DNA from: Cellulomonas septica
Lineage (GTDB): Bacteria > Actinomycetota > Actinomycetes > Actinomycetales > Cellulomonadaceae
NCBI RefSeq assembly: GCF_012396155.1
Contig: NZ_JAAXOY010000001.1
Coordinates: forward strand, 28,376-92,375
DNA: 64,000 bases
Direction of reading: 5' to 3'
A program made the position numbers and the translations under genes. Every line of letters begins with the position of its first letter. Within the stretch, counting starts at the first letter, position 1. This document shows, piece by piece, positions 40,633 to 47,927 of the stretch. The notes below the pieces were generated by a model. The model was not told where the DNA came from, searched no databases, and saw nothing but the letters and a program-made list of their open reading frames with translations.

Positions 40633-41618
40633 CGTGTGGGCCCTTCCGTCGTAGGTGCCGCCGACTCATGGCAGGTCGGCTCGTGCAGGACCGTGTCCGC
40701 GTCGGGAGCCGTTGACCGCTCCGCCTTGGGGGTCGCCGCACCCGCGCTCGAAGTCCCGGTACGGCGGCCCACCAACGCGCCCCAGGCGAACGCCCCGGCG
40801 AGCGCGAGGAGCCCGATGCCGAGCACGACCTCGGGGACGGGAGCGAGCCAGCTCTGCACGGCGCCGAACGTCCGTGTCAGGACGCGGCTGGCGGCGTCCT
40901 GTGCCGACGTCCCACCAGTCATGTCCTCGCTCGCAGCGAGCGCGATGACGAGCAGCCCCATGATCGCGAAGGCGATCGCCACGGCGACGTTGATCGTGTT
41001 CGTCACGAGCGTGAACCGGCCAGCGTGCAGCCGGACGACACGCGCGCGCAGCAGCCGCCGCTCCCCCAGCCGCGCGCGGTCCCACAGGAGCGCCATGACG
41101 AAGAGCGGGAACACCATCCCGAAGACGTACGCGAGGCCGAGCGCGAACCCACCGGCCAACGAGCCGGAGAGGGCGGACAGCGTCATGACGCCCGCGAGGA
41201 CCGGCGCGCAGCACGAGGAGGCGATGCCCGAGAAGACCCCCAGGGCGAAGAAGCTGGCCGTGTCTCCCCGGGCGGTGTCGGGTGCCCGGACGAACGACGG
41301 CAACGACCACATGCGCCCGGACAAGGCGAGCGCCGCCAGCGCCAGCATGAGCACTCCCCCGGCCCAGTACAAAGGCGCGTGGTAGCGCGCGATCGCACCG
41401 GCGAGCGCGCTCACGCCCAGGGTGATCGGCACGAGCACCACGGCGAGCCCGGCGGCGAAGACGAACGTCAGCGGCAGCAGGCGCCAGCGAGCGTTCTTGA
41501 CCGCCCCTGCGAGGTAGGACGGTGCAAGGAAGACGATGCAGCACGGCGCGAAGAGTGCGACGCCGCCGGCGAAGAACGCGGCCAGGATGCTGCCGGTCGC
41601 GAGGAGCTCGGTACCCAT
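40629..41618 (-). CDS. CcdA/DsbD-like membrane electron transporter
   Basis: A 329-residue polytopic membrane protein of the DsbD-beta/CcdA superfamily. The first helix motif is FFAGGVALFAPCCIVFLAPSYL, shown here in part as ALFAPCCIVFLAP, and the later pair is FSGIASSCCAPVLAGVM. Both redox motifs contain vicinal Cys-Cys in place of the single Cys found in standard CcdA. The C-terminal 50 residues form a Cys/His-containing cytoplasmic tail (HEPTCHESAA). ATG 41618 overlaps the glutaredoxin stop. It could move electrons or metal-thiolates, and the doubled cysteines are unusual. Confidence 0.82.
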   Translation of the reverse strand: MGTELLATGSILAAFFAGGVALFAPCCIVFLAPSYLAGAVKNARWRLLPLTFVFAAGLAVVLVPITLGVSALAGAIARYHAPLYWAGGVLMLALAALALSGRMWSLPSFVRAPDTARGDTASFFALGVFSGIASSCCAPVLAGVMTLSALSGSLAGGFALGLAYVFGMVFPLFVMALLWDRARLGERRLLRARVVRLHAGRFTLVTNTINVAVAIAFAIMGLLVIALAASEDMTGGTSAQDAASRVLTRTFGAVQSWLAPVPEVVLGIGLLALAGAFAWGALVGRRTGTSSAGAATPKAERSTAPDADTVLHEPTCHESAAPTTEGPTR

Positions 41619-41914
41619 CAGGCCTGTGCCCCTTGCAACGCGTGGCGGCGTGCGGTGAGCGTGCGCTCCAGCTTGCGGCGGGGCAGCCGCCCGGCGGAGA
41701 AGTACACCCCGTCGACCAGGACGAGAGGCGCGAGCGGCGGCCGGTGCCGCGCCACGAGCTCGCGGCCCGCGTCGGACTCGGCCTCGACGGTGTCGACGAC
41801 GATCGGATGGTCCTTCGCCAGCTCGGCGAGCACGGCCTTCGCGTCGTCGCACAGGTGGCACGCCTGCGCCTGGACGACAGTGATCCGCACGGGTGGACGG
41901 GCGTGGACCGGCAC
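41618..41914 (-). CDS. Glutaredoxin-like protein
   Basis: A 98-residue thioredoxin-fold protein with VRITVVQAQACHLCDDAKAV (active site CHLC near residues 19-22), followed by a DUF836-like pattern: VEAESDAGRELVARHRPPLAPLVLVDGVYFSAGRL, of which PLVLVDG and the Gly-Arg-Leu-Pro-Arg-Arg-Lys helix are conserved. GTG 41914 has GAGGAG at 6-nt spacing. It leads the five-gene redox operon and is divergent from copR across the box at 41985. It likely supplies or accepts thiol electrons in the cytoplasm. Confidence 0.82.
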   Translation of the reverse strand: MPVHARPPVRITVVQAQACHLCDDAKAVLAELAKDHPIVVDTVEAESDAGRELVARHRPPLAPLVLVDGVYFSAGRLPRRKLERTLTARRHALQGAQA

Positions 41915-41984
41915 AGGGGCTCCTCGGGTCGTTCTGACGGACCCAGCCTCGCCCGGGCGCCTCGAAGGACCGCTCGCCGTTCGA

Positions 41985-42000
41985 TCAAGGTTTCGTGAAG
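41985..42000 (+). promoter_or_regulatory. CopR-like box between the redox operon and copRS
   Basis: TCAAGGTTTCGTGAAG: half-sites TCAAG and TGAAG 11 nt apart. It lies 39 nt upstream of copR and 71 nt upstream of the divergent glutaredoxin gene, so it may give autoregulation and control of the five-gene redox operon. Confidence 0.7.
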
Positions 42001-42038
42001 TCCCGGGACACCGGTCGACGGTCCCCGAAGATGGAGCA

Positions 42039-42761
42039 ATGACGTCCACACCCGCACCCGTCGCCGCGCGACGTGCCGTCGTCGTCGACGACGAGGTCGC
42101 CCTCGCCACGCTCGTCGGTGGATACCTCGAGCGCGACGGGTTCGAGGTGACCGTCTGTCACGACGGCGCGCAGGCCGTGGAGGTCGTCCGCCAGGTCGAT
42201 CCGGATGTCGTGGTGCTCGACCTCGGGCTGCCGGGCGTCGACGGCATCGAGGTGTGCCGCCAGCTCCGGACCTTCACCGACTGCTACGTCGTCATGCTCA
42301 CCGCGCGAGCGGAAGAGGTGGACACTCTGATCGGGCTCTCCGTCGGTGCCGACGACTACGTCACCAAGCCGTTCAGCCCGCGTGAGCTGATGGCGCGCGT
42401 GAACGTGCTCCTGCGGCGCCCGCGGCAGTCGACGTCGACACCGGCACCTGCCGCGCTCGCCCTGCAGATCGGCCCGCTCTGCGTCGACGTCGACGCCCGC
42501 GAGACGCACCTCGACGGGCGCCGCATCGAGCTGACGCGGACCGAGTTCGACATCCTGACCGCGCTCGCGTCGCGGCCCGGCATCGTCCTCTCGCGCCGAG
42601 CCCTGATCGACGTGGTGTGGGGTGCGGGGTGGGTCGGCGACGATCACCTCGTCGACGTGCACGTCCTCCATGTCCGGCAGAAGCTCGGTGACACCGCGAA
42701 GGAACAGCGGTTCGTCCGCACTGTGCGCGGCGTCGGCTACCGGATCGGCACTGGCGAGTGA
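42039..42761 (+). CDS. copR: OmpR-family response regulator, CopR-like
   Basis: A 240-residue response regulator. The receiver domain has the acidic pair VVVDDEVALATLV, the phosphorylated Asp near residue 61 (VVVLDLGLPGVDGIEVC), Thr in MLTARAEEVD and Lys in DDYVTKPFSPREL. The winged-helix DNA-binding domain follows (ELTRTEFDILTALASRPGIVLSRRALIDVVWG, ending VRTVRGVGYRIG). OmpR-type proteins bind tandem direct repeats about 11 nt apart, matching the elements listed in this window. ATG 42039 has GGAG upstream. It is coupled to the sensor kinase by GTGA. The copper assignment rests on neighbours and box similarity. Confidence 0.88.
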   Translation: MTSTPAPVAARRAVVVDDEVALATLVGGYLERDGFEVTVCHDGAQAVEVVRQVDPDVVVLDLGLPGVDGIEVCRQLRTFTDCYVVMLTARAEEVDTLIGLSVGADDYVTKPFSPRELMARVNVLLRRPRQSTSTPAPAALALQIGPLCVDVDARETHLDGRRIELTRTEFDILTALASRPGIVLSRRALIDVVWGAGWVGDDHLVDVHVLHVRQKLGDTAKEQRFVRTVRGVGYRIGTGE

Positions 42762-43864
42762 CGCGCTCGGCGCGCCGGTTCGGCCTGGCGTCGCGGCTCC
42801 TGGTGGCGATCGGGATCGTCCTGGCGACAGCTGCCGCGACGGCCTGGATCGTCGTCGCGGCGGTGGGTCCCACCGTGTTCCACGAGCACCTGATGCGCGC
42901 GGGCATCTCCGACCACGCGATGGCGGACATGCACGTCGAGGAGGCCTTCACGTCCGCCACGACGGTCGCGTCCGCCATCGCCCTCGTGGCCGCGGGCGCA
43001 GCGGCGGCCGCGGTGAGCCTCGTCCTCACGAGGCGGATCGGCGGGTCGCTGGCGGCGGTGTCGACGGCCGCCACCTCGCTTGGCGCCGGCCACTACGACG
43101 TCCGCGTTCCGTCACCCGGGCTGGGGACGGAGTTCGACGACCTCTCCGAGTCGTTCAACCGGCTGGCGGACCGGCTGGAGGAGGCGCAACGGCTGCGGGG
43201 ACGGCTGCTCGCCGACCTCGCGCACGAGGTACGGACGCCGGTCGCCACGATCAAGGGCTACCTGGAAGCGGTCGAGGACGGTGTGCAACCGCTCGACGCG
43301 ACCACGATCGCCGTCCTGCACGAGCAGGCCGACCGGCTGACCCGGCTCGCCGCCGACCTCGCCGCCGTGACGCACGCGGAGGCGGGTGACGTCGTCCTCG
43401 AGGCCGAGCCGACGCCGCCACGGGATCTGGTGGACGCCGCCGTGAACGCCGCACAGGAACGGGCAGCGGCTCGGGGCGTCACGCTCACGGGCGCCGCGAC
43501 GCCCGGACTGCCGGCGGTGCTCGCCGACCGTCACCGCATGTCCCAGGTCATGGACAACCTTGTGACGAACGCACTGCGCCACACGCCGAGCGGCGGCGAG
43601 ATCGTCATCCGCGCCGAACGTGAGGGCGACGGTGTCCGCGTCGTCGTCACGGACACCGGTGAGGGCATCCCGCCTGAGCACCTCACGCACGTCTTCGACC
43701 GCTTCTACCGGGTCGGGACGGCGCGGGACCGTGCGAGCGGCGGTTCGGGCATCGGCCTGGCCATCAGCAAGGCGCTCGTCGAGGCCCACGGCGGCTCGAT
43801 CCGCGCGGCGAGCGCAGGGCCCGGTCGCGGCGCCACCTTCACCGTGAGACTGCCGGCGGCCTGA
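42758..43864 (+). CDS. copS: Membrane sensor histidine kinase, CopS-like
   Basis: A 368-residue kinase with two transmembrane helices (about residues 12-38 and 66-90). The short extracytoplasmic loop between them carries several His and Met residues (FHEHLMRAGISDHAMADMHV), suited to metal sensing. A HAMP domain (RRIGGSLAAVSTAATSLGAG) and the dimerisation helix with the phosphoacceptor His follow (LLADLAHEVRTPVATIKGYL, about residue 155). The ATPase domain has the N box MDNLVTNALRHTPSG, DTGEGIPPEHL and GGSGIGLAISK. It starts at a GTG overlapping the copR stop. Copper is the likely signal by context. Confidence 0.88.
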   Translation: MTRSARRFGLASRLLVAIGIVLATAAATAWIVVAAVGPTVFHEHLMRAGISDHAMADMHVEEAFTSATTVASAIALVAAGAAAAAVSLVLTRRIGGSLAAVSTAATSLGAGHYDVRVPSPGLGTEFDDLSESFNRLADRLEEAQRLRGRLLADLAHEVRTPVATIKGYLEAVEDGVQPLDATTIAVLHEQADRLTRLAADLAAVTHAEAGDVVLEAEPTPPRDLVDAAVNAAQERAAARGVTLTGAATPGLPAVLADRHRMSQVMDNLVTNALRHTPSGGEIVIRAEREGDGVRVVVTDTGEGIPPEHLTHVFDRFYRVGTARDRASGGSGIGLAISKALVEAHGGSIRAASAGPGRGATFTVRLPAA

Positions 43865-43870
43865 CGGACG

Positions 43871-44020
43871 TCAGCGGCGGTGTGCCGACCACGGGCGCTC
43901 GGAGGCCCCCCGTGGCCGCGTCGGGAAGAGGCGGGCGATCGCCCACACCGCGATTGCGACCGCCACGAGGACGACCGGCACGACCACCCACACACCGAGT
44001 GACGACACGACGTCGGGCAT
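43871..44020 (-). CDS. Small single-pass membrane protein
   Basis: A 49-residue protein with one strongly hydrophobic helix (SSLGVWVVVPVVLVAVAIAV, about residues 6-25), followed by a basic cytoplasmic tail (ARLFPTRPRGASERPWSAHRR). GGAGGTG precedes ATG 44020 at 8 nt. It converges with copS and has a CopR-like box 83 nt upstream, so it is probably a small accessory protein of the copper response. No family match is recognised. Confidence 0.6.
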   Translation of the reverse strand: MPDVVSSLGVWVVVPVVLVAVAIAVWAIARLFPTRPRGASERPWSAHRR

Positions 44021-44102
44021 GGTGGGCACCTCCAGAGCCGCGACCGGACGGTCGCACTCCTCGATGCTGCCGGGCCGAGATCAAGGCACGGGCGACGACA
44101 GA

Positions 44103-44118
44103 TGAAGACTCGCTCAAG
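44103..44118 (+). promoter_or_regulatory. CopR-like box
   Basis: TGAAGACTCGCTCAAG: half-sites TGAAG and TCAAG 11 nt apart. It lies upstream of the minus-strand small membrane gene (start 44020) and 15 bases beyond the end of the M15 peptidase gene. Confidence 0.6.
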
Positions 44119-44132
44119 GCGAGCGGACCGCC

Positions 44133-44711
44133 TCAGCGTGAGTAGACCCAGTGCCACGGCTCGCGCGGCGTGTCCTCCTCGAAGCCGTACGTGCTGGCGT
44201 TGGCGCGCATCCAGGCCTGGGCGCGGGCGTCGAGGTCGAGGTCGAGGGCGAGCCCCCAGCCGTGCGGGCTCGTCCCGGGCGCGGCGGCGAGTCCGCCCTG
44301 CGAGTACAGGCCCTTGCGCGCGGCGACGTCGACCTGCGCGTCGTAGGAGCGATAGGAGTCGGTGACGCCGATGCGCACGCCGTCTCGTGCCGCCGCAGCA
44401 CTCAGCTCGCCGAACGCCTGCGCTGCAGGGGCCCAGAGACGGTGGCCCGACGAGCCGACAGGTGCAAGGGCATCCGCGGGGATCCTCCCGTTGCCGAAGC
44501 GCGCGAGGTCGGCGGGAACCCCGTCAGCGTTCCGTGCGGACGAGGCAGGCGACGACGCCGTCACGGCGGATCCGAGCGCCGCAGCGAAGGCCGTCGCGCT
44601 GCTGGAGCCGCTGGTTGCCCGATGGCTGGCTACCGCGGTAGTCGGAGTGACGGCCTGCAGACCGCTGCGGATCTCCGCCATGCGCTGGGCGATACCCACG
44701 ATCGCGTCCAC
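44133..44711 (-). CDS. M15-family D-Ala-D-Ala carboxypeptidase-like protein
   Basis: A 192-residue protein whose last 120 residues form a VanY/M15 peptidase domain: GVTDSYRSYDAQVDVAARKG, the metal-ligand motif TSPHGWGLALDLD (His and Asp) and WHWVYSR with the final His. The N-terminus (VDAIVGIAQRMAEIRSGLQA) is an amphipathic helix and an Ala/Ser/Thr linker, without a clear signal peptide. The same layout is common in flagellum-associated wall hydrolases of Cellulomonas-like bacteria. GTG 44711 has GAGGAGG upstream. It carries a CopR-like box 83 nt upstream on its own strand. It is distinct from the M15 protein at 1531. Confidence 0.8.
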   Translation of the reverse strand: MDAIVGIAQRMAEIRSGLQAVTPTTAVASHRATSGSSSATAFAAALGSAVTASSPASSARNADGVPADLARFGNGRIPADALAPVGSSGHRLWAPAAQAFGELSAAAARDGVRIGVTDSYRSYDAQVDVAARKGLYSQGGLAAAPGTSPHGWGLALDLDLDARAQAWMRANASTYGFEEDTPREPWHWVYSR

Positions 44712-44793
44712 GAGACACCTCCTCGGTCTCGTCGATCGGCAGGGATCAGCGCTACCTGAGGAAGGTCGCCGCCGAGGCGGACCGCGCGTGAGG

Positions 44794-44809
44794 CTCAATC
44801 GAATCTTCA
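44794..44809 (-). promoter_or_regulatory. CopR-like box, minus orientation
   Basis: On the minus strand it reads TGAAGATTCGATTGAG, with TGAAG and TTGAG 11 nt apart. It lies 83 nt upstream of the M15 gene (start 44711) and 134 nt upstream of the divergent P-type ATPase gene. Confidence 0.65.
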
Positions 44810-44854
44810 TGGAAGGGCGGGAGTAAGCGGCTGGGGCGCCGCGTTAACGTCGAC

Positions 44855-44871
44855 ATACCCCCTGGGGGTAT
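44855..44871. promoter_or_regulatory. CsoR-type copper operator
   Basis: ATACCCCCTGGGGGTAT is palindromic except at its centre and matches the pseudo-palindrome TACCCC-N-GGGGTA bound by CsoR repressors in actinobacteria and firmicutes. It lies 72 nt upstream of the P-type ATPase start at 44943. No csoR gene is visible in this window, so the repressor would act from elsewhere in the genome. Confidence 0.85.
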
Positions 44872-44942
44872 CCGCGCTCGGTGTCCCGGATGACGGGACG
44901 CCGTGGCATGCGGACCGGATCGACGACTGAAGGGACACGGCC

Positions 44943-47414
44943 ATGGACCACCAGACGACCGTCCTCGAGGTCGGAGGGCTCCACTGGGCGACGTCGGCAG
45001 CATCGGTCGAGCGGGCGCTGTCGCGCCGGCCCGGTGTGATCGCGGTCGACGCTAACGCTGCGGCGCAGACCGCCAGCGTGACCTTCGACCCGAGGCGCAC
45101 CTCCGTGCCGCAGCTGACCGACTGGGTCCGTGAGTGCGGGTACCACTGCAGGGGTGAGTCCGTGCCGGCGCACGTGTGCGAGCCGATGTCGAGCGCCGCC
45201 GGAGCCCCTCCCGAGGCTGTGACCGTTGAGACGTCCGACCACCACCACGGTGCGGCCCACGGAACGACTGCGATCGACCACTCCCACGGACACGGTCACG
45301 GCCAGGGCACGCAGGTGACGCCGTCCCCGCACGACGCCATGGGGCACGGCGGGCACCATGGCGGCGGCTCGATCGCCGAGATGGCGCGGGACATGCGGAA
45401 CCGCTTCCTCGTCGCGCTCGTGCTCTCGGTCCCGATCACGCTGTGGTCACCGATCGGCCGGGAGCTGATCGGGTTCACGGCGCCTGCTCCGTTCGGGCTC
45501 CGCGACGACGTCTTCGCACTGCTCCTGTCGCTGCCGGTCATCTTCTACTCCGCCTGGATCTTCTTCGACGGCGCCTACCGAGCTCTGCGTGCGCGCACGC
45601 TCGACATGATGGTGCTGGTCGCAGTGGGCGTCGGGACCGGGTGGCTCTACAGCCTGGGCGTGACGCTCACCGGCGGCGGAGAGGTCTTCTACGAGGCCGC
45701 GAGCGTCCTGGCCACCTTCGTCCTGCTGGGTCACTGGGTGGAGATGCGCGCCCGAGGCGGGGCGAACGACGCGGTCCGCACGCTGCTCGAGCTGGCGCCT
45801 GCGACCGCCGTCGTCGTGCGGGACGGCGTCGAGGTCGAGGTGCCGACGAGCGACGTGCAGGTCGGAGACCTGCTGCTGATCCGGCCGGGCTCCAAGATCC
45901 CGGTCGACGGCGTGGTCGAGTCCGGCGAGTCCGAGGTGGACGAGTCGATGGTCACCGGGGAGAGCCTGCCGGTGGCGAAGCAGGTCGGTGACGAGCTGAT
46001 CGGTGCGTCGATCAACACGACCGGCGTCATGCGCGCCCGGGCGACCAAGGTCGGGGCCGACACCGCGCTGGCTCAGGTCGTCGCCCTCGTGCAGCAGGCG
46101 CAGAACTCCAAGGCGCCCGGGCAGCGGCTGGCCGACCGGGCCGCGTCCTGGCTGGTGCTGGTCGCGCTGGCCGGTGGGGCGGCGACCTTCCTCGTGTGGA
46201 TCCTGGCGGGCGCGAGCGCGCCCACGGCGATGCTCTTCGCCATCACAGTCGTCGTCATCACCTGCCCCGACGCGCTCGGCCTCGCGACACCGACCGCGAT
46301 CATGGTCGGCACCGGGCTGGGCGCCAAGCGCGGCATCTTGTTCAAGAACGCGTCCGCGCTGGAGGCCGCTGCGAGCATCGACACGGTGGTGCTCGACAAG
46401 ACGGGGACTCTCACCGTCGGCCAGCCCGAAGTCACCGACGTCGTCATCGACGGCATCGACAAGGAGGAGCTGCTCGCGCTCGTGCACTCCGTCGAGCGGG
46501 AGTCGGAGCACCCCCTCGCTCGGGCCATCGCCCGCTACGCGGAGGCCGAGGGGGCGACCGCCGTGGACGCGACGGGCTTCGTCAACGTGCCCGGCCACGG
46601 TGCGACCGCGCAGGTCGGCGGCCGACGCGTCGTCGTCGGGAACGACCGCCTGATGGTCGCCGAGAGCGTCACGCTCGGGTCACTCGACACCGAGCGGGAC
46701 CGCCTCGCGGCGGCCGGGCGCACAGCGATCGTCGTGGCTGTCGACGGCCGGGCCGTCGCCGTCTTCGCCCTCGCCGACGAACCGCGGCCCACCGCTCCCG
46801 CCGCCGTCGCCGCGCTGCACGATGCGGGGGCGCGCGTCGTGATGCTCACGGGCGACAACGAGTCGACCGCACGGCGTATCGCAGACGAGCTCGGGATCGA
46901 CACGGTCATCGCGGAGGTCCTCCCCGGCGACAAGGCGGAGAAGGTCGCCGAGCTCCAGCGCGATGGCCGCAGGGTGGCCATGGTGGGCGACGGGGTCAAC
47001 GACGCGCCTGCCCTCGCGACCGCCGACCTCGGCATCGCGATCGGTGCGGGGACCGACGTGGCCATCGAGACGGCCGACGTCGTCCTCATGCGGTCCGACC
47101 CGCTGGACGTCCCGGTGGCGTTGCGCCTCGGCCGGGGCACGGTGCGCAAGATGCGGCAGAACCTCGGTTGGGCGATCGGCTACAACGCTGTCGCTCTGCC
47201 GATCGCGGCAGGCGTGTTCTACCCCTCGCTCGGTCTGTCTCTGAGCCCGGAGATCGCCGCGCTCTCCATGTCCGGCTCATCCGTCATCGTCGCGGTGAAC
47301 GCGTTGCTCCTGCGGCGCCTGCGCCTGCCGGGCACGGCCGTCGTGCCGGAGGTGTCCGCGCCCGACGCCCGGGTGCCGGTGCAGCCGGCATCGGCAGGGC
47401 GGGGAGACACGTGA
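44943..47414 (+). CDS. Copper-type P1B ATPase with CPD transport motif and degenerate HMA
   Basis: An 823-residue heavy-metal ATPase. The N-terminal HMA-like fold (residues 4-70) lacks Cys-x2-Cys: the loop reads [17 protein letters not shown] His-rich stretch (about 100-145, [11 protein letters not shown] and [10 protein letters not shown]) follows. Actuator motif TGES, transport helix [20 protein letters not shown] (CPD near residues 439-441 where CPC or CPH is usual), LDKTGTLT (about 484) and [11 protein letters not shown] are all in place. The His-rich N-terminus resembles CopB-like pumps. A CsoR-type operator and a CopR-like box lie upstream. Copper export is likely, but the CPD site leaves ion and oxidation state open. 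Confidence 0.9.
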   Translation: MDHQTTVLEVGGLHWATSAASVERALSRRPGVIAVDANAAAQTASVTFDPRRTSVPQLTDWVRECGYHCRGESVPAHVCEPMSSAAGAPPEAVTVETSDHHHGAAHGTTAIDHSHGHGHGQGTQVTPSPHDAMGHGGHHGGGSIAEMARDMRNRFLVALVLSVPITLWSPIGRELIGFTAPAPFGLRDDVFALLLSLPVIFYSAWIFFDGAYRALRARTLDMMVLVAVGVGTGWLYSLGVTLTGGGEVFYEAASVLATFVLLGHWVEMRARGGANDAVRTLLELAPATAVVVRDGVEVEVPTSDVQVGDLLLIRPGSKIPVDGVVESGESEVDESMVTGESLPVAKQVGDELIGASINTTGVMRARATKVGADTALAQVVALVQQAQNSKAPGQRLADRAASWLVLVALAGGAATFLVWILAGASAPTAMLFAITVVVITCPDALGLATPTAIMVGTGLGAKRGILFKNASALEAAASIDTVVLDKTGTLTVGQPEVTDVVIDGIDKEELLALVHSVERESEHPLARAIARYAEAEGATAVDATGFVNVPGHGATAQVGGRRVVVGNDRLMVAESVTLGSLDTERDRLAAAGRTAIVVAVDGRAVAVFALADEPRPTAPAAVAALHDAGARVVMLTGDNESTARRIADELGIDTVIAEVLPGDKAEKVAELQRDGRRVAMVGDGVNDAPALATADLGIAIGAGTDVAIETADVVLMRSDPLDVPVALRLGRGTVRKMRQNLGWAIGYNAVALPIAAGVFYPSLGLSLSPEIAALSMSGSSVIVAVNALLLRRLRLPGTAVVPEVSAPDARVPVQPASAGRGDT

Positions 47415-47536
47415 ATGCTCCAGCCGTTGATGGAAGCCGGTCAAGGGTCCTCTAGGGGCTCCCCCATCGTGCGGCGCACCCCGCCGCCCTGCGTCGTCCG
47501 ACCGGTCGACGCACCGTCCCACCAGAAGGAGTCGAG

Positions 47537-47761
47537 ATGAGCACCACCACCTACGGGGTCACCGGGATGACGTGCGGGCACTGCGTGTCCTCGGTCACCG
47601 ACGAGGTGAGCAAGCTCGCCGGGGTCAAGGACGTGACGATCGAGCTCGTCACCGGTGGCGAGTCCAAGCTGACGGTCGCCAGCGACGAGCCGCTCGACGT
47701 CGACGCCGTCCGCGCGGCGGTCGACGAGGCCGGCTACGCCCTGACCGGCGCGACGGCGTGA
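47537..47761 (+). CDS. copZ: CopZ-like copper chaperone
   Basis: A 74-residue cytoplasmic HMA-domain chaperone with the Cu(I)-binding loop [11 protein letters not shown] (Cys-x2-Cys near residues 13-16) and the typical beta-alpha-beta pattern ending DEAGYALTG. It hands Cu(I) to the CopA HMA domain. AAGGAG precedes ATG 47537. The stop overlaps a small membrane protein gene (GTGA), which is followed by copA. A degenerate repeat (TGGAAGCCGGTCAAG) around 47431 lies upstream but does not keep the 11-nt spacing. Confidence 0.92.
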   Translation: MSTTTYGVTGMTCGHCVSSVTDEVSKLAGVKDVTIELVTGGESKLTVASDEPLDVDAVRAAVDEAGYALTGATA

Positions 47762-47913
47762 GCACCGCCGGTCGGCTCGCTGGGTTCGGCGCCCTGCTGG
47801 CCGCGTCACTCGGCCTCGGCCTCGGGCTCGGCGCGGTCCTCGGACCGCTCGAGCCCGGTGCCACGGCGCCCACCGTCGAGCCGACCGGCGACATGCCGGC
47901 CGAGCACCGCTGA
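47758..47913 (+). CDS. Small Gly/Leu-rich membrane protein between copZ and copA
   Basis: A 51-residue protein with one helix made almost only of Gly, Leu and Ala ([20 protein letters not shown]) and an extracytoplasmic-type tail ([13 protein letters not shown]) containing Met and His. The GTG start overlaps the copZ stop and copA follows after 14 nt, so all three are one transcript. No named family is recognised. A minor role as a copper-transport accessory is plausible. Confidence 0.65.
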   Translation: MSTAGRLAGFGALLAASLGLGLGLGAVLGPLEPGATAPTVEPTGDMPAEHR

Positions 47914-47927
47914 CTGGAGGCTCACGC

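Noticed and set aside
47431..47445. CopR-like box before copZ
   Set aside because: GGAAG and TCAAG occur but only 9 nt apart, so the 11-nt rule of the other copies is broken.
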